From: Phoronis australis
Lineage: Eukaryota > Phoronida > Phoronidae
Assembly: GCA_002633005.1 (NCBI GenBank)
Contig: NMRA01000351.1
Span: 353,720-417,719, forward strand
Direction: 5' to 3'
Length of the DNA: 64,000 bases
In this document: piece by piece, positions 23,901 through 38,400 of the stretch
Layout: every line of letters begins with the position of its first letter
How positions within the stretch are numbered: position 1 is the stretch's first letter
Made by a program: the position numbers and the translations under genes
The notes under the pieces: generated by a model
Databases searched by the model: none
What the model was told of the DNA's origin: nothing
The model's input: the letters and a program-made list of their open reading frames with translations, nothing else

Positions 23901-24640
23901 AATTTTGAAAATTGGACAAGAAATGTGACTTTTACAACCTAAAATATTAATTTTTGTTCAATACGTTGCAGCCGGGCCTCGCACTAATTCTATTGTGCTA
24001 CATAATTAGGCCAATTACCAAACCACCAGGTAACAGTTGGGTTTTGAGGTAAGCCAAGTGTCATTGTAATCTTGGCACTGCTGAGTGACCTGCCGTGTTA
24101 TTCGCCTACTGGCACGATCGACGAACCAATTACGGACTTCATGGGATTTTTCACCAGAGGCATACATGTATACAGGGGTAGTTTAGGCTTGCAGACGTTG
24201 GTGAAGTGCATGATAGCGTTTTCCCCGTTCAGTGACTTTACCAGACGTAGGGGGTTCTGAGCGTGTGATAACATCTAGCTTCTTTGTTTATTGCCACTAA
24301 GCACCAATGACTCTACCAATAATTATCTACCAGGCCACGTGTGAACACAGTCAAACTCATTCGGAAAGAATAGATTGTCGTAATGCTATTGGTTTATGTT
24401 CAAATTTGTTATAACTTAACTTTTATTTTTAACAGCACAACCCAATCAGGGTATAAGATATGATCTTATTGGAGATAAGAGCAATTATCGAACAAAAGAG
24501 AACTGGCTCTCAAACCATGAATGCCAGTCAATCAGTCGCGTAAGATATTGGCTACAGGGTAAACTTCCCAACTTGTTGTTGGGCTGTAGAATCTAACAAG
24601 TTGGGAGCAACGGGAAAATGCCGTACACAGTGGGGAGACG

Positions 24641-24723
24641 CCCCCCCCCCCCCCTTGGCTGCCGCAAAAAAGAAAACAGCAAGTTTTAAATTTGTGCAGT
24701 TTTAATGTTTTGGGGGGGGGGGG
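24641..24723. repeat. C14 and G12 homopolymers 57 bp apart
   Basis: C14 at 24641-24654 and G12 at 24712-24723 could pair as a hairpin. It may be the eroded ends of an inverted-repeat element; no clear longer terminal repeat was seen. Confidence 0.6.
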
Positions 24724-26019
24724 CTCAGCCGAGATCCATCATATTCAAGTGTCAAATTCGGAACACGGCGCAATCGTAACGGAACTATGGCTAAGTATAG
24801 GCTTTCCCGCGATATCTCAGGCGACCGGCAGTGGCGCTGGGCACTACGACTCCGTTTCCGTCGTCTGCGTCACTGTGCAATGAAAAAATACTTCATTTTT
24901 TAAAGAAACTGGAATCTGAGTGATGGTGAACTTGAAAAAAACCGTCAGAAGCTGCTGGTGAGATGTCAATTTTAATCGAAGCTTTAGTGAATCACTCAGA
25001 AACTCATAATACTCTCTTTGTCAAACCTTAACTGTAGACGATTTCCAAAGCAATCGCGTCATTGTTGCCAACACAAAAAACAGATTTTATCTTTTGGGCA
25101 ATTAAAGACTATTTTAAATACAAAAAAATTGTTACGAACTGATTCCACAAAATATATAACATATAATAAGCATAACAAAAGAAGGAGTTTTCGCGCGCAA
25201 ACGCTGTGGACTATAGAATAAGTAGGTCTCTTAGTAACAAAATAGGAGTTAAATCGTGGTGGTGCAGTGTCAGTAGTATTCGCTAGAGTCCGTGGTACTT
25301 GCAGTATTTCCTTGCTGACAATTTCTTCGATTTTTTTGCCTTTTTTCTTGTATAATACTTCGGGAATCAGGAAAATGCTTGATTTTTAGAGGAAAAAGCA
25401 GAAACATTTCCTGGGCGACCTCCTCCCATTCGGTGCTATGCGCATCTACAATCGTGCTGGGAGCAAATGTTTACAGACAAAATGTTGGGCCAAGCCCCTT
25501 GTGATATCCTAGATCCGCCATCTTTGGCACTGACACGTTGACCGTGAAACCATTACCCCCGTAAAGGCTGCCGGCCCGGGATTGGACAGCCCTGCCGGTC
25601 GATTTGCAGCCCGGCACCCGATTCCACATACAGCACCCTCAAATGCAATCGGCGGAGTCAGCAACACGAAACAGTTGAATAAAACACAAACCGAGGCCTC
25701 ATTAACGTTACACGCTGATAGTAAAAAGTAGTATAAACTAAGTAAAACATCTCAGTATTTTAAATTGGTGTGGGTAGGTACAACAATTAGCGCAAGTGTT
25801 AGTTACCGATAAAAATACAGCTAGCTGTCGATACATTTACATATGATGCCATTGGCCAGCAGAGACTGAGGTATATAGAAGCTTAAAAATATATATACAG
25901 GGAAAGCATTAGCAACAATGACAACCCACAGGCGTCGAGTTCTGTGCTGCAAAACGAAAATGCAGCCATTAAAATTAAGCGAATTTTTACTTGGCAATAT
26001 ATACGCGCGGTCAGCAGCC

Positions 26020-26340
26020 AACAGCCGTTGCTAAATGCCACAATCCGACAATGCAGCCGTATTAGTCACAAATTCATGCTTGTACTGAGCGAAATCCTTG
26101 CTGCTGTTATTCTGTCCCGGGTGGTGTCCACTTTGCCGACTGCAGTTGCCCGTCTGCTCACTTTTGGGCACAGCGGCGCCGCTGGATCGAGTCCGGCGTC
26201 AGTGTAGTCTCGAGCCAGCGGCCGACACCGGCGTCAGGTACTCACTCACTGTGACCCCGCTAGATACTGTTGCAGTCAACGACCTCGTTGCGTTTATCGC
26301 CACCTTACGGCAAGCGTTGAAATTCAAGGTCGAAGTGAAA
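26020..26340 (+). promoter_or_regulatory. Probable promoter / 5' UTR of GYS
   Basis: CpG-richer sequence directly before the glycogen synthase ATG. The frame is open upstream to 26098, so an N-terminal extension is formally possible. The ATG at 26341 (GTGAAAATGG context) is preferred because it gives the usual short phosphorylatable N-terminus. Confidence 0.4.
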
Positions 26341-26488
26341 ATGGCTATGCGGAAAAGGTCGGGAAGTTTTGTTCGCACCTTAAAAGATTTGGAACCCGTA
26401 TACGATAACACTGTAATTGACGGTGGCATAACTGCAGCCCAGCAAAACAAATGGGTGTTCGAGTGTGCGTGGGAGGTGGCTAACAAAG
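26341..26488 (+). CDS. GYS1: GYS exon 1
   Basis: Residues 1-49. N-terminal [11 protein letters not shown] resembles phosphorylation sites 2/2a of mammalian enzyme by position; then [12 protein letters not shown] starts the Rossmann fold. Donor AAAG|GTAAAT, phase 1. Confidence 0.93.
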
Positions 26489-29400
26489 GTAAATCTTTTT
26501 AATGCAGTCATCAAAATACAAGACAACATCAGATGCAATTTTTTTTCTCTTTACTGTAGTCTGTATGCTTAATCTCAGCGACTGCGAAAAAAGTCATTGC
26601 CCCTGAGTTATTGATCAGAATATTGCAGTGCTACTTCCGATGGTCATCACTTTTGTCTGGACTGTTAAAAGGCTTTGAAATTGCGCAGTCGGTTCAATGG
26701 TAGGTTGGTGGTCCTAGGACACCTGGTGTAGCAAAACCAGACATGACAAACCTCCATATGAACTGGACCAGTTACAAGTAGCTGGCTGCAGTTTCAGGTA
26801 TCTGGCTGCAGTTACATGTACCTGGCTGCAGTTGCAGATGGCTAGCTGCAGCTATAGGTCGCTGGCTGCATTTACAGGTTGCTGGCTATTAGCTGGCTGC
26901 AGTTACAGGTTACTGGCTGCAGTTGTTAGAGGTAGCTGGCCATAGAACATACAGGTTGCTAGCTGCAGTTACAGCTGCATAATGCCTTGCACAGCATACT
27001 TTTATGCAACAAATTATGGACTATACATTATTTACTGAAATTCTGCTAATTGCAACTTTACTTTTTATGCATACATGTAGCAACTCTCTCGTTTTCAAGC
27101 TTCAGGGACAATTAACCTATATGGTAAATGTTGGTGGTTAGCTTGGATAAAGGTGATTAATTTAGATACTCACTACTCAGACAGTCGCCAACCCATACGG
27201 TCATCGTGAAGCTGGCTCAAACAGTTGTCATCTCATAGGTTTGCTGTGATGCTGGCTCAGACGGCCCGCTCTCTCATAGGGTCAGCGGAAGCTTTTCAGC
27301 AAATTATACATCAATCTACTTAAACCAAGTCTTGTTGCATTCCCTTTTGAGCAATAAACCAGTGATGTTAAGATAACAGTAATTGTTGCCTTTGTGAAAT
27401 GAGATGTTTGCTTTCAATTTTTGAAGTTGGTGATTTAAACCGTCTATAGAAAATCTTTGAAGTATTCAAGTACCCAAGATTATATTATGGCTACTTTTCA
27501 TCATGATACCACAAGTGGGCATTTCCGTCAACCCTGTTGCGCAAAATCTAGGGTTGGTTCTATATGTGCTCCTCAATTCAAAACTGATTGGATTCTCTGG
27601 AAGGATCAAGATCAGTCAGGTGAGCAACATTGCAGAGCTTGGTACACAAGCCTAGTCAGATGTGCAACACATTGCGGAGCTTGGTACGCAAGCCTAGTCA
27701 GGTGAGCAACATATTGCAGAGCTTGGTACACAAGCCTAGTCAGGTGAGCAACATATTGCAGAGCTTGGTACACAAGCCTAGTCAGATTATTCTGGCTCCG
27801 CACACCTAAAAAGGGAACACTGGAACTTCTCAACAAAGGAGCAGCTGTTGGCGTGCATGAATCATTTTTTAATATCAGTTTATTTCACCAAACAACAAGT
27901 ACAAGAACAGCAACACAATGGAAATACACATCTTTAAGTGATACTCGACCCTATGTAGTCAAAAGAGCACATTGCTTAAACTGCAAAAATAAATGACTTC
28001 CTCGTCAGGAAATGTTCAGGTGTCAACTTGTTTTTTAATAATTTTTAAAACCTTTTACATTGCATGAATCTCATTTACCCTGTTGTTGAACTGATTTTGT
28101 CATTCAAAGACTGATGAAGCCCAACTTTTAATGGCTGATTAAGTTTTTATGGACTGAGGTGCCAGAAATGGCCTGCACTGTGTATAATTTTTTTGTTTAC
28201 CAGTAAATGGTGCTGTCACAGGCAACCATCTATGTTCCCTAATCCCCAAACAAAACAAGCTGGCTAGCTGTAATAGTCCAAGAGCTATGGTAATTGTTTA
28301 TTTAAATTTCAACAGGTGAGAACTTGAGCATTGAAGTGAGAATTGTAGCACCTTATGATTGTGAAAAAATATGAGAGCAAAAATTGCCCAAGTCCCGATT
28401 CATCATAATTCAATCCATTTGAATTTTGGTGACTCAGATGTTAAAGGTTACTTCAAAACAAAGATACGGTGAGGAGTCTAGTTGCCGTTCTAATGGAACC
28501 ATAAATACAACAACAGCTGTTCCTATGGTTGATAGATTGGCCTATAATTTGAACCAAGAAATGACTTTAAACACATTAGATAAAGTTCATTTCAAGGGAT
28601 TCATGAATTCCCCTTGTTCAAGGTCATAAGACATGTCAATGACATGGTGACAAATTGTGGCATTATTTGCAAACAACTGAGGAGTAATGGTATGCTTTCT
28701 ATGTTCACAAGAAATCTGAAGTTCACGCTAATTTGAATGTGGCCCTGAAAACTGCTTTCTGTTCTGTGTGCTGGTAGGATATTTGCAAAAGTCAAGCTTG
28801 TGGATTTTAGGATAATCTGTTGAGTCATTTTGCCAAGGTGGCTGGATTTAATGAAAGAGGCAACTTGGGTAAAATGTAGATGGGTCATTCGCTAGACAGC
28901 ACAAAAATGACCTCTTGTGTTCTTTGATAATCTGATGTCACCAGGGTTGTGAAAAACCAACCACTGATCTGTGAAGGTCATGTGGAATCCTATAAAAATA
29001 TCTGAAATTGTCTAACTTCGGAACATAAAAAATCTCAGAAATAGCTGCTTGGATTCATATGAATTTTTCAGATACTATGCTTGATGCCTTCTTGTAAATA
29101 ATCTAAAATTGCTTAAAATGAAATGATAGTTTTGAAAACTGTTAACATTGTTTTTGAGATCTCACCTTGTGCCTATATAACAATTAAAATTTGATTAATG
29201 TAAATTGTTATCAATGTACCTTTCGTTTAGTGTTAGCTTTTACTAAAGAAATGGTCATGTGACCCAATTATTGGTAAAAAGTGAAAAATCAAATTCTACA
29301 GGGTTTCCACTTTCAGAAAATACACACTTTTACCGAGTAAAAATCTAAAATTTTGTATACAACTTGTTAATTATGCAGATCCACATCTTTAACCCCAAAT

Positions 29401-32400
29401 TAAAAACTAAAGTTGAACGAGGGTAATACTCAGTTGTTCATTTAAAGGTCATTTTTGAAGTTGCATATTATTTTGCCTCATAAATCTATTCCATTTGTGA
29501 ATATCAGTCAAAAATTTTTATTGAACATCTTACTTTTATTATTCAAAATTTGAACACGGTTGAGACCCACTTGACATATTTGTTTTACTTGTCAATGAGC
29601 TTTTCATTCGGGAAACAATTTGAGTAACGAAGAAAGTTTTTAAATTGAATTGCATGCAAGTGAAACTCAACTTATCTGTTAAAGTGATTTAAATGTTGTA
29701 AAGTTGTAAATTTAACACAAAAGCATCTATAGATGAAGCTTCTTTCCATCAATATTGTTGGTATTTAGACCACTTGCAGCTCTATGGAATTGATTGGCGT
29801 GACTCACAAACTTAAACAGCCATTGCAACTTTTTTTCAAAACAGGGGCATGTAACACATGTACTCAGTAGTAAATTGAGAGTGTGAATCAATTAAAGTGT
29901 TTCAACCTCAGAACTAGCAGAACTCTTGATATGCAGGGGAGGAGACAGTGAGAGAAAGTAAGAGGAGTTGTATGGGAGTTGTGATAGACAAGAGTTTTGC
30001 TAATTAGAAAGCGATATTGGTCAAGCTGGAGGAGATTTGTGGGCTTTGAAAAACAAATTGATAAATTGTTAGTGCTTTAGACGAGGCTTATCAAGCTGAC
30101 TTTTTTGTACAAAACTTGCACGTTGTTGTGCTTTATTTTTTTCTACAAATGTCTGCCTGGAATTTTGGGATTTTTGTTTAAGACCTAGTAGTCTGAGAGC
30201 TTACACTAAATTTTTCAAGGAATGTTGATGGCGGAGCTTTTGAGCTGAAACGTCTTTAAAAGAATACTCCACCCAGCCCCATAGTTGCAGCAAATAAGAT
30301 AAAAAACAAGTTTTTTACAAAAAATACACCATATGTTTGTGAAAAATATGGCGATCTGCTTGAAAACTCATTGTTTTTTTTTTGAAAAGAAGACGATCGT
30401 GTGACTGAATGTGTGGGTGTTGCTTTTGTGCATCTAAAACAATATTCTGCAGTCACTGTGGATTGTAATTACTATACATCATATTATTCTATGAGTCTGT
30501 AATTAACCCTGATAAGTTATCTTAGAAATTTGATCCTTGGTAACGACGGTAGCCCATTCCCACCTGCAAGTGTAACTTTGACATGTATGATGATATGGCT
30601 TTAGTATTTATTTTGCAAAACTCTTGAGTTGTTTGAAAAAACATTATTTCAGATATAAGTGCGTAGACCTAAATATGTGCTTTTATGATCTCAGAACCCA
30701 GCTGAACTCATCTTTTGTTGAGCCAATACCACAACAGGGAAAACAAAGATGACAACATTTCAAATCTCAACAATTTTTGAGTTTAATTATTGCTCAAGCA
30801 ACTGGATCCAGTTAATGGATAATCTCATTTTAAATGCAGCAAGTATTTGAATTGTGACCTTGCACACCTCATTCATGTGGGCATGTCATGTATGTAGTCA
30901 TTGTACTTTCACTGTTCTTGGGTTATGTGCCATTCAGTTAGTCTGGACCACTGGAAAGTTTTTTGTAGATAAAATGTACATGGTAAGAAGCCTGTGTAGG
31001 CTTGGTAATTCATAGTTATCTCATGAAGAATTAATTGAACAGTCAGAATCTTGCACAACTGCTGCCATTTCTTAATCTACTTGGACATCAACTGCATTTT
31101 TGAAGTTTTTCATGATACCAAAAATAGCACAGTAATGAACTCCGTTAAAACCAGTTTCTCTATTTCTAACAGCGCAGTCTAGTAGGGACAATTGTACTAG
31201 TGCTGTACAAAGAATGTACTTTTGTGTTTTCAGTTGGTGGAATTTACACTGTAATCAAAACTAAGGCAGCAGTGAGCACGGAAGAGTTGGGTGAACAGTA
31301 CTGTTTGATTGGCCCATACAATGAGCACTGTGTTAGGACTGAAGTGGAGGTTATTGAACCGTCCCAGAGTGAAATGAAAAGTACCATACAGAGCATGCGC
31401 GATCATGGAATTCGAGTGAGTTCTTTTCGTACTTCACATGTATGGTAGTCGTATGTGGAAATTTTATTGTAAGGCAAATAGAACATCTGATTAGAAGAGG
31501 GATCAAAAGCGGCTTGAAATGAGCATTCACATTAAGACATCCTGTATTGCCAGTGAATGGCATTAACATTCATATACAAGTTAAATATTACATATTCTGG
31601 ACTATCGCATGCGATATCACCATGGGCGAACATAGACAACTATTAACAAATTATACCATTGGAATGTAGTCATCTCATGGTAAGAAGGCAAATCAGAAAG
31701 ATGAGTGTTGCTCATATTGCAAAAATTACTTTCAGATGATGAATCAGGTTCTAATGTGCTCTCTTATTGGATTACATTTTGAACGCTTTGTTTAATGCCT
31801 GCTTTTCTTCAGTCAGTTTCAGAATCTAATTCTCCTTTTTTACCCTGTGGAATATTTGATATAAAAGGTTTCATTTTGTGATGGCAGCCCGCTACAAGTT
31901 ATCAAAATTTGAACAACTATTTCTTTCGCTTCTTTGTTTTTTTAATGCCTCTTCCATTAACGAGGCACTCTGACCCTTTAAATATCCGATTTAATATAAT
32001 AAGTTATTAAAATACACTGTAATAGATGTCTGAGGTTGCAAATTGCAGGTGGTTTTTGGACGCTGGCTAATCGATGGCTACCCAAAGGTTGTTCTCTTTG
32101 ACATCGGCTCTGCAGCCTGGAAACTTGATGAGTGGAAAAAGGAATTGTGGGAAGGGACCAGAATTGGAATACCTTGGCACGATCGTGAATCAAACGACGC
32201 AGTAATCTTTGGATCTTTGGTTGCCTGGTTCATTGGACAAGTAAGTAAAAACTCTCAACTTGAAGTATTTCTGATTTCAAAATCGATCAAGTTGGGCAAG
32301 TTGTCCTGGTAGTTTATGAAGCAGGGTTTGAGAAATGTGTGTCCCGCAATCACGTGGAATGCTGGTAGCAAAACTTTGCTAGCGACTGGGTGTTGGGAAC

Positions 32401-35400
32401 CAGTTGAAAGTTTTGTTGGAAACCTTGCAGTTTGTTTTTGATGAGGTGAACAGGGAGTGTGGAAGCAACAGGGGATGTAGGGTAGAAGATTCGCGGCAGT
32501 TATAAACACATGGTTTGTTTTTGGCTGAAATATTTAGTTCCTGAACTTTTTAAAATTGGTAAATATAACTTAGACCATTGATTGCATTAAAATGTGAATT
32601 TCAGTTTCGAAGCAATCTTCCTGGTGAACCGTTAATAGTCGCGCATTTCCACGAGTGGCTTGCTGGAATAGGACTGATTCTACTGAGAACTCGTCGTACC
32701 GACTGTTGCACAATATTTACTACTCATGCCACTCTGCTGGGCCGTTACTTGTGCGCTGGAAGTTCTGATTTCTACAACAATTTAGAACACGTGAGTAGTT
32801 GCTCAATCCTGATATTGGCCATTGGTCAAAAATATACCCAACCATAGACTTATTTAGCAGAAAAGTGTTTGTAAGCATAAGATTAGGTGATGGTCATTTC
32901 AGACGTGCATTCCATATGCAAATAGTGCATATTCATTCAGAAATTTGACTAATAGTATGTAAGTGCACATTGCCTGCAGAAATTTGTAATTCAAAGCAAA
33001 TTAAGTGACCCCTGTTTTATGCAAGTCTCAATTATGAGTAATGAATTAAAATGAAAGTGCCAGTGGAGAAAGGTATTAGTTTGTTAATTGGGGCATGTGT
33101 TGTTGCTAGTTGTAAAGAGTTAGTTGGTGTGTGTTACAGTTCAACCTGGACAAGGAGGCGGGTGACCGTGGCATTTACCATCGGTACTGCATGGAGAGGG
33201 CCGCAGTACACTGTGCACACGTCTTCACTACTGTGTCACAGATAACTGGGATAGAGAGTAAACACCTTCTTCAGCGAGACCCAGGTACTCTCAATGTTAA
33301 ATTAGAAACATCTTCTTCTTACAATGAGACCCAGGTACTCTCAATGTTAAATTAGAAACATTTTCTACTTAAAGTGAGACCCAGGTACTCTCATGTTAAA
33401 TTAGAAACATCTTCTTCGTACAATGAGACCCAGGTACTCTCAATGTTAAATTATAAACATTTTCTACTTACAATGAGACCCAGGTACTCTCAATGTTAAA
33501 TTAAAAACATTTTCTACTTACAGTGAGACCCAGGTATTCTCATGTTAAATTTGAAACATCTACTTACAATGAGACCCAGGTACTCTCATGTTAAAATAGT
33601 AACACCTTCTACTTACAGTGAGACCCAGGTACTCTCATGTTAGATTAGAAACACCTTCTTCAGCTAGACCCAGGTACTCAAAAATGTTAAATTAGAAACA
33701 ACTTTTTCAGCGAAACCCAGTAACTCAATGGACATCAGAGGAAAACCTGTCATGTCAATTTATTGCAACCAATCTCAGTTCAAAACAAGGTTAAGAATGC
33801 TTTGGAAGAGCAAAAATCTGACAGCTTGGCACAAGAACATGACGCTCAACTTTATACTTTCTCTCCAGACCTGTAAAACTACATAATTTCACTTCGGTTC
33901 AGTTGTCTAAAGGACAAAATTTAAACCTAGTCAATTACCTCAGTCTTAAAATGATCTTGATAAATTTCTCATCATGATGGGACTTTGCCTGAAAGAATAT
34001 TCACAGCCACTTCGAGTCAAAAAAGCACTGTCTTGTCAATGGTTTGGCTGGGCAGCACTTGCTAAATTTGACCATTTTGATTCAGTCGCAGGTTATTACT
34101 TTAGTCCAATTGAATATTAAAACTGGTGCTAGTGTAGAAAGTGGCTTTAATGATGGCTTATTGCGCAGACTTCTCGACATTACATTTATATACAGTAAGT
34201 GGAGTGGAGGTGATGATCTACATCATGTTTGTCTCGTATTCCTACATAATAATTAAAGTGGACATTATAGTTTTTAATGGGGTGTTGTATTTTGCATAAT
34301 CGCGCCAAAAGTATTTTGACTGTTGTATTTGACAATTTGTCTTTTTCAGATGTTATCACACCAAATGGACTCAATTTGTATAGGTTCAGTGCCTTGCACG
34401 AGTTCCAAAATCTACACGCTAAATCTAAAGGCAAAATCAACGAGTTTGTAAGAGGACATTTTCATGGGTAGGTTTTAGTTCACTTGCATGTGCAAGTTTC
34501 ACTTTGAAATACCAATTGCTGCCTAAATTTAGTCTTTGAACTAAAGTTCTTACTGTCGCAGGGACCCTTGTCTTGAATTTTTTGTTGCACTGCTATTATC
34601 TTGAAGCTCAGGTATCTGATACAATTATGGTAAGCTTTTATATAATTATTATTTTTTCTTCTAGTAGACTGCAGAGTTTGTACCTGGGACTTTCAGTTGT
34701 CACTCGACCAGCTCTCTCACCACTCATAATTAATGGTTGACTCATTGGCCTTCTGGTGAGAATGCTGGACTCAAAGTGTCCCAGGCTCTAACCCTCCCAT
34801 CTACCAGAAAACATGTTCGCCATGGGTGTACCAGATACCCGTGCTTGTTATTCTAAGAATATTGTAACAACTGAACATGGCTAGAGAAATATCTTATCAT
34901 TTAGGCGAAAGATTGGTGCAAAAGATTTTTAGACGTGATGTTCGTTACTGCTTTTGGTCTGTAATAAGTTACAAGACATTCAGTACGCTATATCTGAAGT
35001 CATATTTCTGTTTGTCTTGTTTTAGTCTGTTCATTGTGACTGGCCTTTAACTTGATATTTCATGTTCCAGCCACTATGACTTTGATTTGGACAAAACCTT
35101 ATACTTCTTCATTGCTGGCCGTTATGAGTTCTCTAACAAGGGTGCTGACATGTTTATAGAAGCCTTGGCAAGACTCAACTTTCACTTACAGGTGAATAAA
35201 TAATGCTGGAAAATTATTCTCTGGTTGTCATTTCGTAAGTACAGTTTTGAAAGTGAACTGAATGTCGCCAGTTTTGGACAAAGTTTCAACGCAGGAGTGT
35301 GCAGCCAATTATCTCGGTTTTTATTCTGTTGGAACTTCTTCAAAATGTCCACTGACACATGAAAAATTTTCAGATATGCCGTGCACCACAGCACTACAGT

Positions 35401-38400
35401 ACATCAATGACTCACTTTGTGACCTTAGGTTGTTTCTGGTTGTTAATCTACTCGCCATAATGGACGTCACATAGTACAGCTGAGACTGTGTACAATGGTC
35501 GTGTTTCACTATAGCACTGGTACTATTCACTCCATCGTCATGCAGTCCAGATATCATCGTTAACAGATTCCTGCCCCCTCCGTTCACTACCAAATAATTT
35601 CCAAAGTTTCTATTCGTCATTGACATACATGCTGGTGCTGGTAACTGCTACACGTTTATGGGTTCTTCTTAAAAATACTTGTTTATGTTTGCTTTCTTGC
35701 TCTGCACTGTCCAAGTGGAGTGTAAGCACCTTCGACTCGTCTTTACCCTAAACTTTATTTCACAGAGAAACAATCCAGAAATGACCGTGGTTGCATTTCT
35801 CATCTTTCCTGCTAAAACCAACAACTTCAATATTGAGTCTTTACGGGGTCAGGCGATAGCTAAACAACTCAGGGAAACCGTTCAGCAAGTTCAAAGTGAC
35901 GTTGGCAAACGTATATTTGATGTTTGTCTTAGGTAAGATTTAAGCTGAGAATATTTTTTAAAAAACAGCTAGTCCAAGGCAACAGCAATTTATTGTGCAA
36001 GCAATTCTCATTCCGGATAGCAGAAAGCGAAATATTATTACATGCATGTTGTTTTTTTAAATAATATATATATTATATATGTTTTCAATCATGTTTGTTT
36101 TAATGAAGGTCTTTTACCAAACCAGCTGTAGTCACGTAGAGAAATCTATATTTTATAATTGTTTTTGTGCTCATGTATCCCTGCTGTATGTTCTTCATGT
36201 TGTGTGGTTGAAGCATCATTCTACAAGAACCTTGTTTAAGGTCCTGCTGAGGTGTTCTAAAGATTAAATTCCTCTGCAGGGGTGATATACCAAAGGGTGA
36301 AGATTTGTTAACCAATCAAGATTTGGTGAAGCTGAAGAGATGTATCTATGCAGCTCAGGTGAAATTTTCAAATTTACCAATCACATGATGAGACTATAGT
36401 TACCAACATTTCAAAATGAAAAAGCAGGACATCTGGATCTAGGCCATATCGCAACACTCAGACACATCATTCCAACGTTTTTTTGTACATATTTGGTTGT
36501 GCTTGTGAAATATAATCAAGGAAGGGTATACATAGTGTGGAAAAACATAGAAATATAAAAGCGTATAACATAGCAGTGTCAATACATGTATATTGATATT
36601 TTCTCAAGTTACAAAACGCGGAACATTCTGATGCAATAGCAGACACGGTATAAAGGTCAGAAAAGCGGGACAGTGTGCCAAAAGCAGGACAGTTGGCAAC
36701 TGTGTAAGACGGTCTGTCTTGTGCTTTCTGTAATTTCTGTTATTTGTGTGGGTTAGTTGATAATTTTGTTCTGGTTTATCTACTACACGGTATTCATAAA
36801 ATATCATGTGTGTTTTAGGTCAGGCCAGCTTTTTGTCTTTTGAGTTGTTGCGACTTATTAAACGTATTTGTATTTCAGAGTCTGTAGTTGATGTTCGTTA
36901 TCTCATTCCCACAATACTGATCAGTCTACACTGTTTTCAGAGTCTGTAGTTGATGTTCGTTATCTCATTCCCACAATACTGATCAGTCTACACTGTTTTC
37001 AGAGTCTGTAGTTGATGTTCGTTATCTCATTGCCACAATACTGATCAGTCTACACTGTTTACAGAGTCTGTAGTTGATGTTCGTTATCTCATTCCCACAA
37101 TACTGATCAGTCTACACTGTTTTCAGAGTCTGTAGTTGATGTTCGTTATCTCATTCCCACAATACTGATCAGTCTACACTGTTTTCAGAGGAATTCACTG
37201 CCGCCCATCTGTACCCACAATGTTGTTGATGATAGCAGCGACCAGGTGCTCAACAAAATCCGTTCATGTCAGCTGTTCAACAACAGGCATGACAGGGTGA
37301 AGGTGAGTGAATGCTTAATATGAAAAACACTTCAGGGGTGCATTTGTGGACATGTGACATGACATGATTGTACAGACTTGTTAAAAACTGTGGAGATGTA
37401 TTGTTAATGTGTGGGAATGGCTGTATTTGAAACCATCCTTTTAAAAACAACGCTTGTTGCATTTAGTGTTATGAAGCAGGAGAAAGAGTGAAATTAGGCC
37501 TGTAAAGATGGTGTAGTTGAGTGGACAGGATAGTCAAATGACTATGAATTCAAAACACTTCTACTGCAAACAGTAAGTGCTGGATGTTTCCCATCATCAT
37601 CTAAGCACTACTCAATGTACCTTTCTAAGTTGAAAGACATGGACTGCTCTGTGGAATACATCCATCAAATGGAAAACTGACACACTGCCAAAAAATGCTG
37701 ATAAGCCACATTTAGCAATCTTCCTAGCACATGCTACAGCTTTTGTTTGTGCAAAGTTTGAGGTCCCTAGTTCAAGTACAAAAAATATTAACAAAGTTTG
37801 GTACCTTTTTCGATAGAATCACCCCGTACAAGACAACAGCTTTGAATATGTCGCGACTACTTATGCTATGAAATTTATTAGCAACTAGAGATGAATCTGT
37901 GCTTTTTTACTGCCATCTGAGAATGATGAATGTGATCTTGTCTGTTGTAGATCATCTTTCACCCAGAATTTCTAAACACTACCAACCCCCTGTTCAGCAT
38001 GGATTATGAAGAATTTGTACGTGGTTGTCATTTAGGTGTTTTCCCGTCTTATTACGAGCCCTGGGGATATACTCCTGGTGAGTAAACCAATCTGGATCAA
38101 CATGAAATAGTCTGCACCCTGGAAACTATAGGTCTCACAAGTCTTTGTCAAACTAGGTGTAAGGGTTTAGGATTGCTAGTCATATTACACATTCATGTAA
38201 AACATCTGAGCTTAATCCACATTTAATAGACAAAAAGTTTTCATCTACAATCATCACAAATCACTTAAATTTTGTTTTTTGATTATTGGTCATCTCTTTT
38301 TAAAAGCCTGTCAGTTGACCTTGTCATCACATGACAGTCGTCTTCGTGATTGACTCCATCCTACTCACCATCTTCTGAATTGAGTTATGATTTCTAAATT

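Larger units (their letters stand above)
18823..26340. other. Intergenic PLEKHF-GYS
   Basis: No recognised gene. It holds a degenerate minisatellite (19330-19860), a MITE (20009-20580), a doubled C/G-rich module (20849-20975), long C and G homopolymers (24641-24723) and a CpG-richer stretch before GYS. One ORF ending at 21856 contains MDPREPDSRADSLLQ before an AAAA|GTACGA donor-like site and could be an orphan first exon; no partner was found. Confidence 0.45.
26489..31233. other. GYS intron 1 (4.7 kb)
   Basis: Contains two minisatellites (26770-26975; 27615-27785) and mainly AT-rich DNA. The stretch around 29220-29460 resembles the outer element at 45925-46934 (shared 'gtcatgtgac' and 'ttactaaa' blocks). 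No other exon was recognised. Confidence 0.5.
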
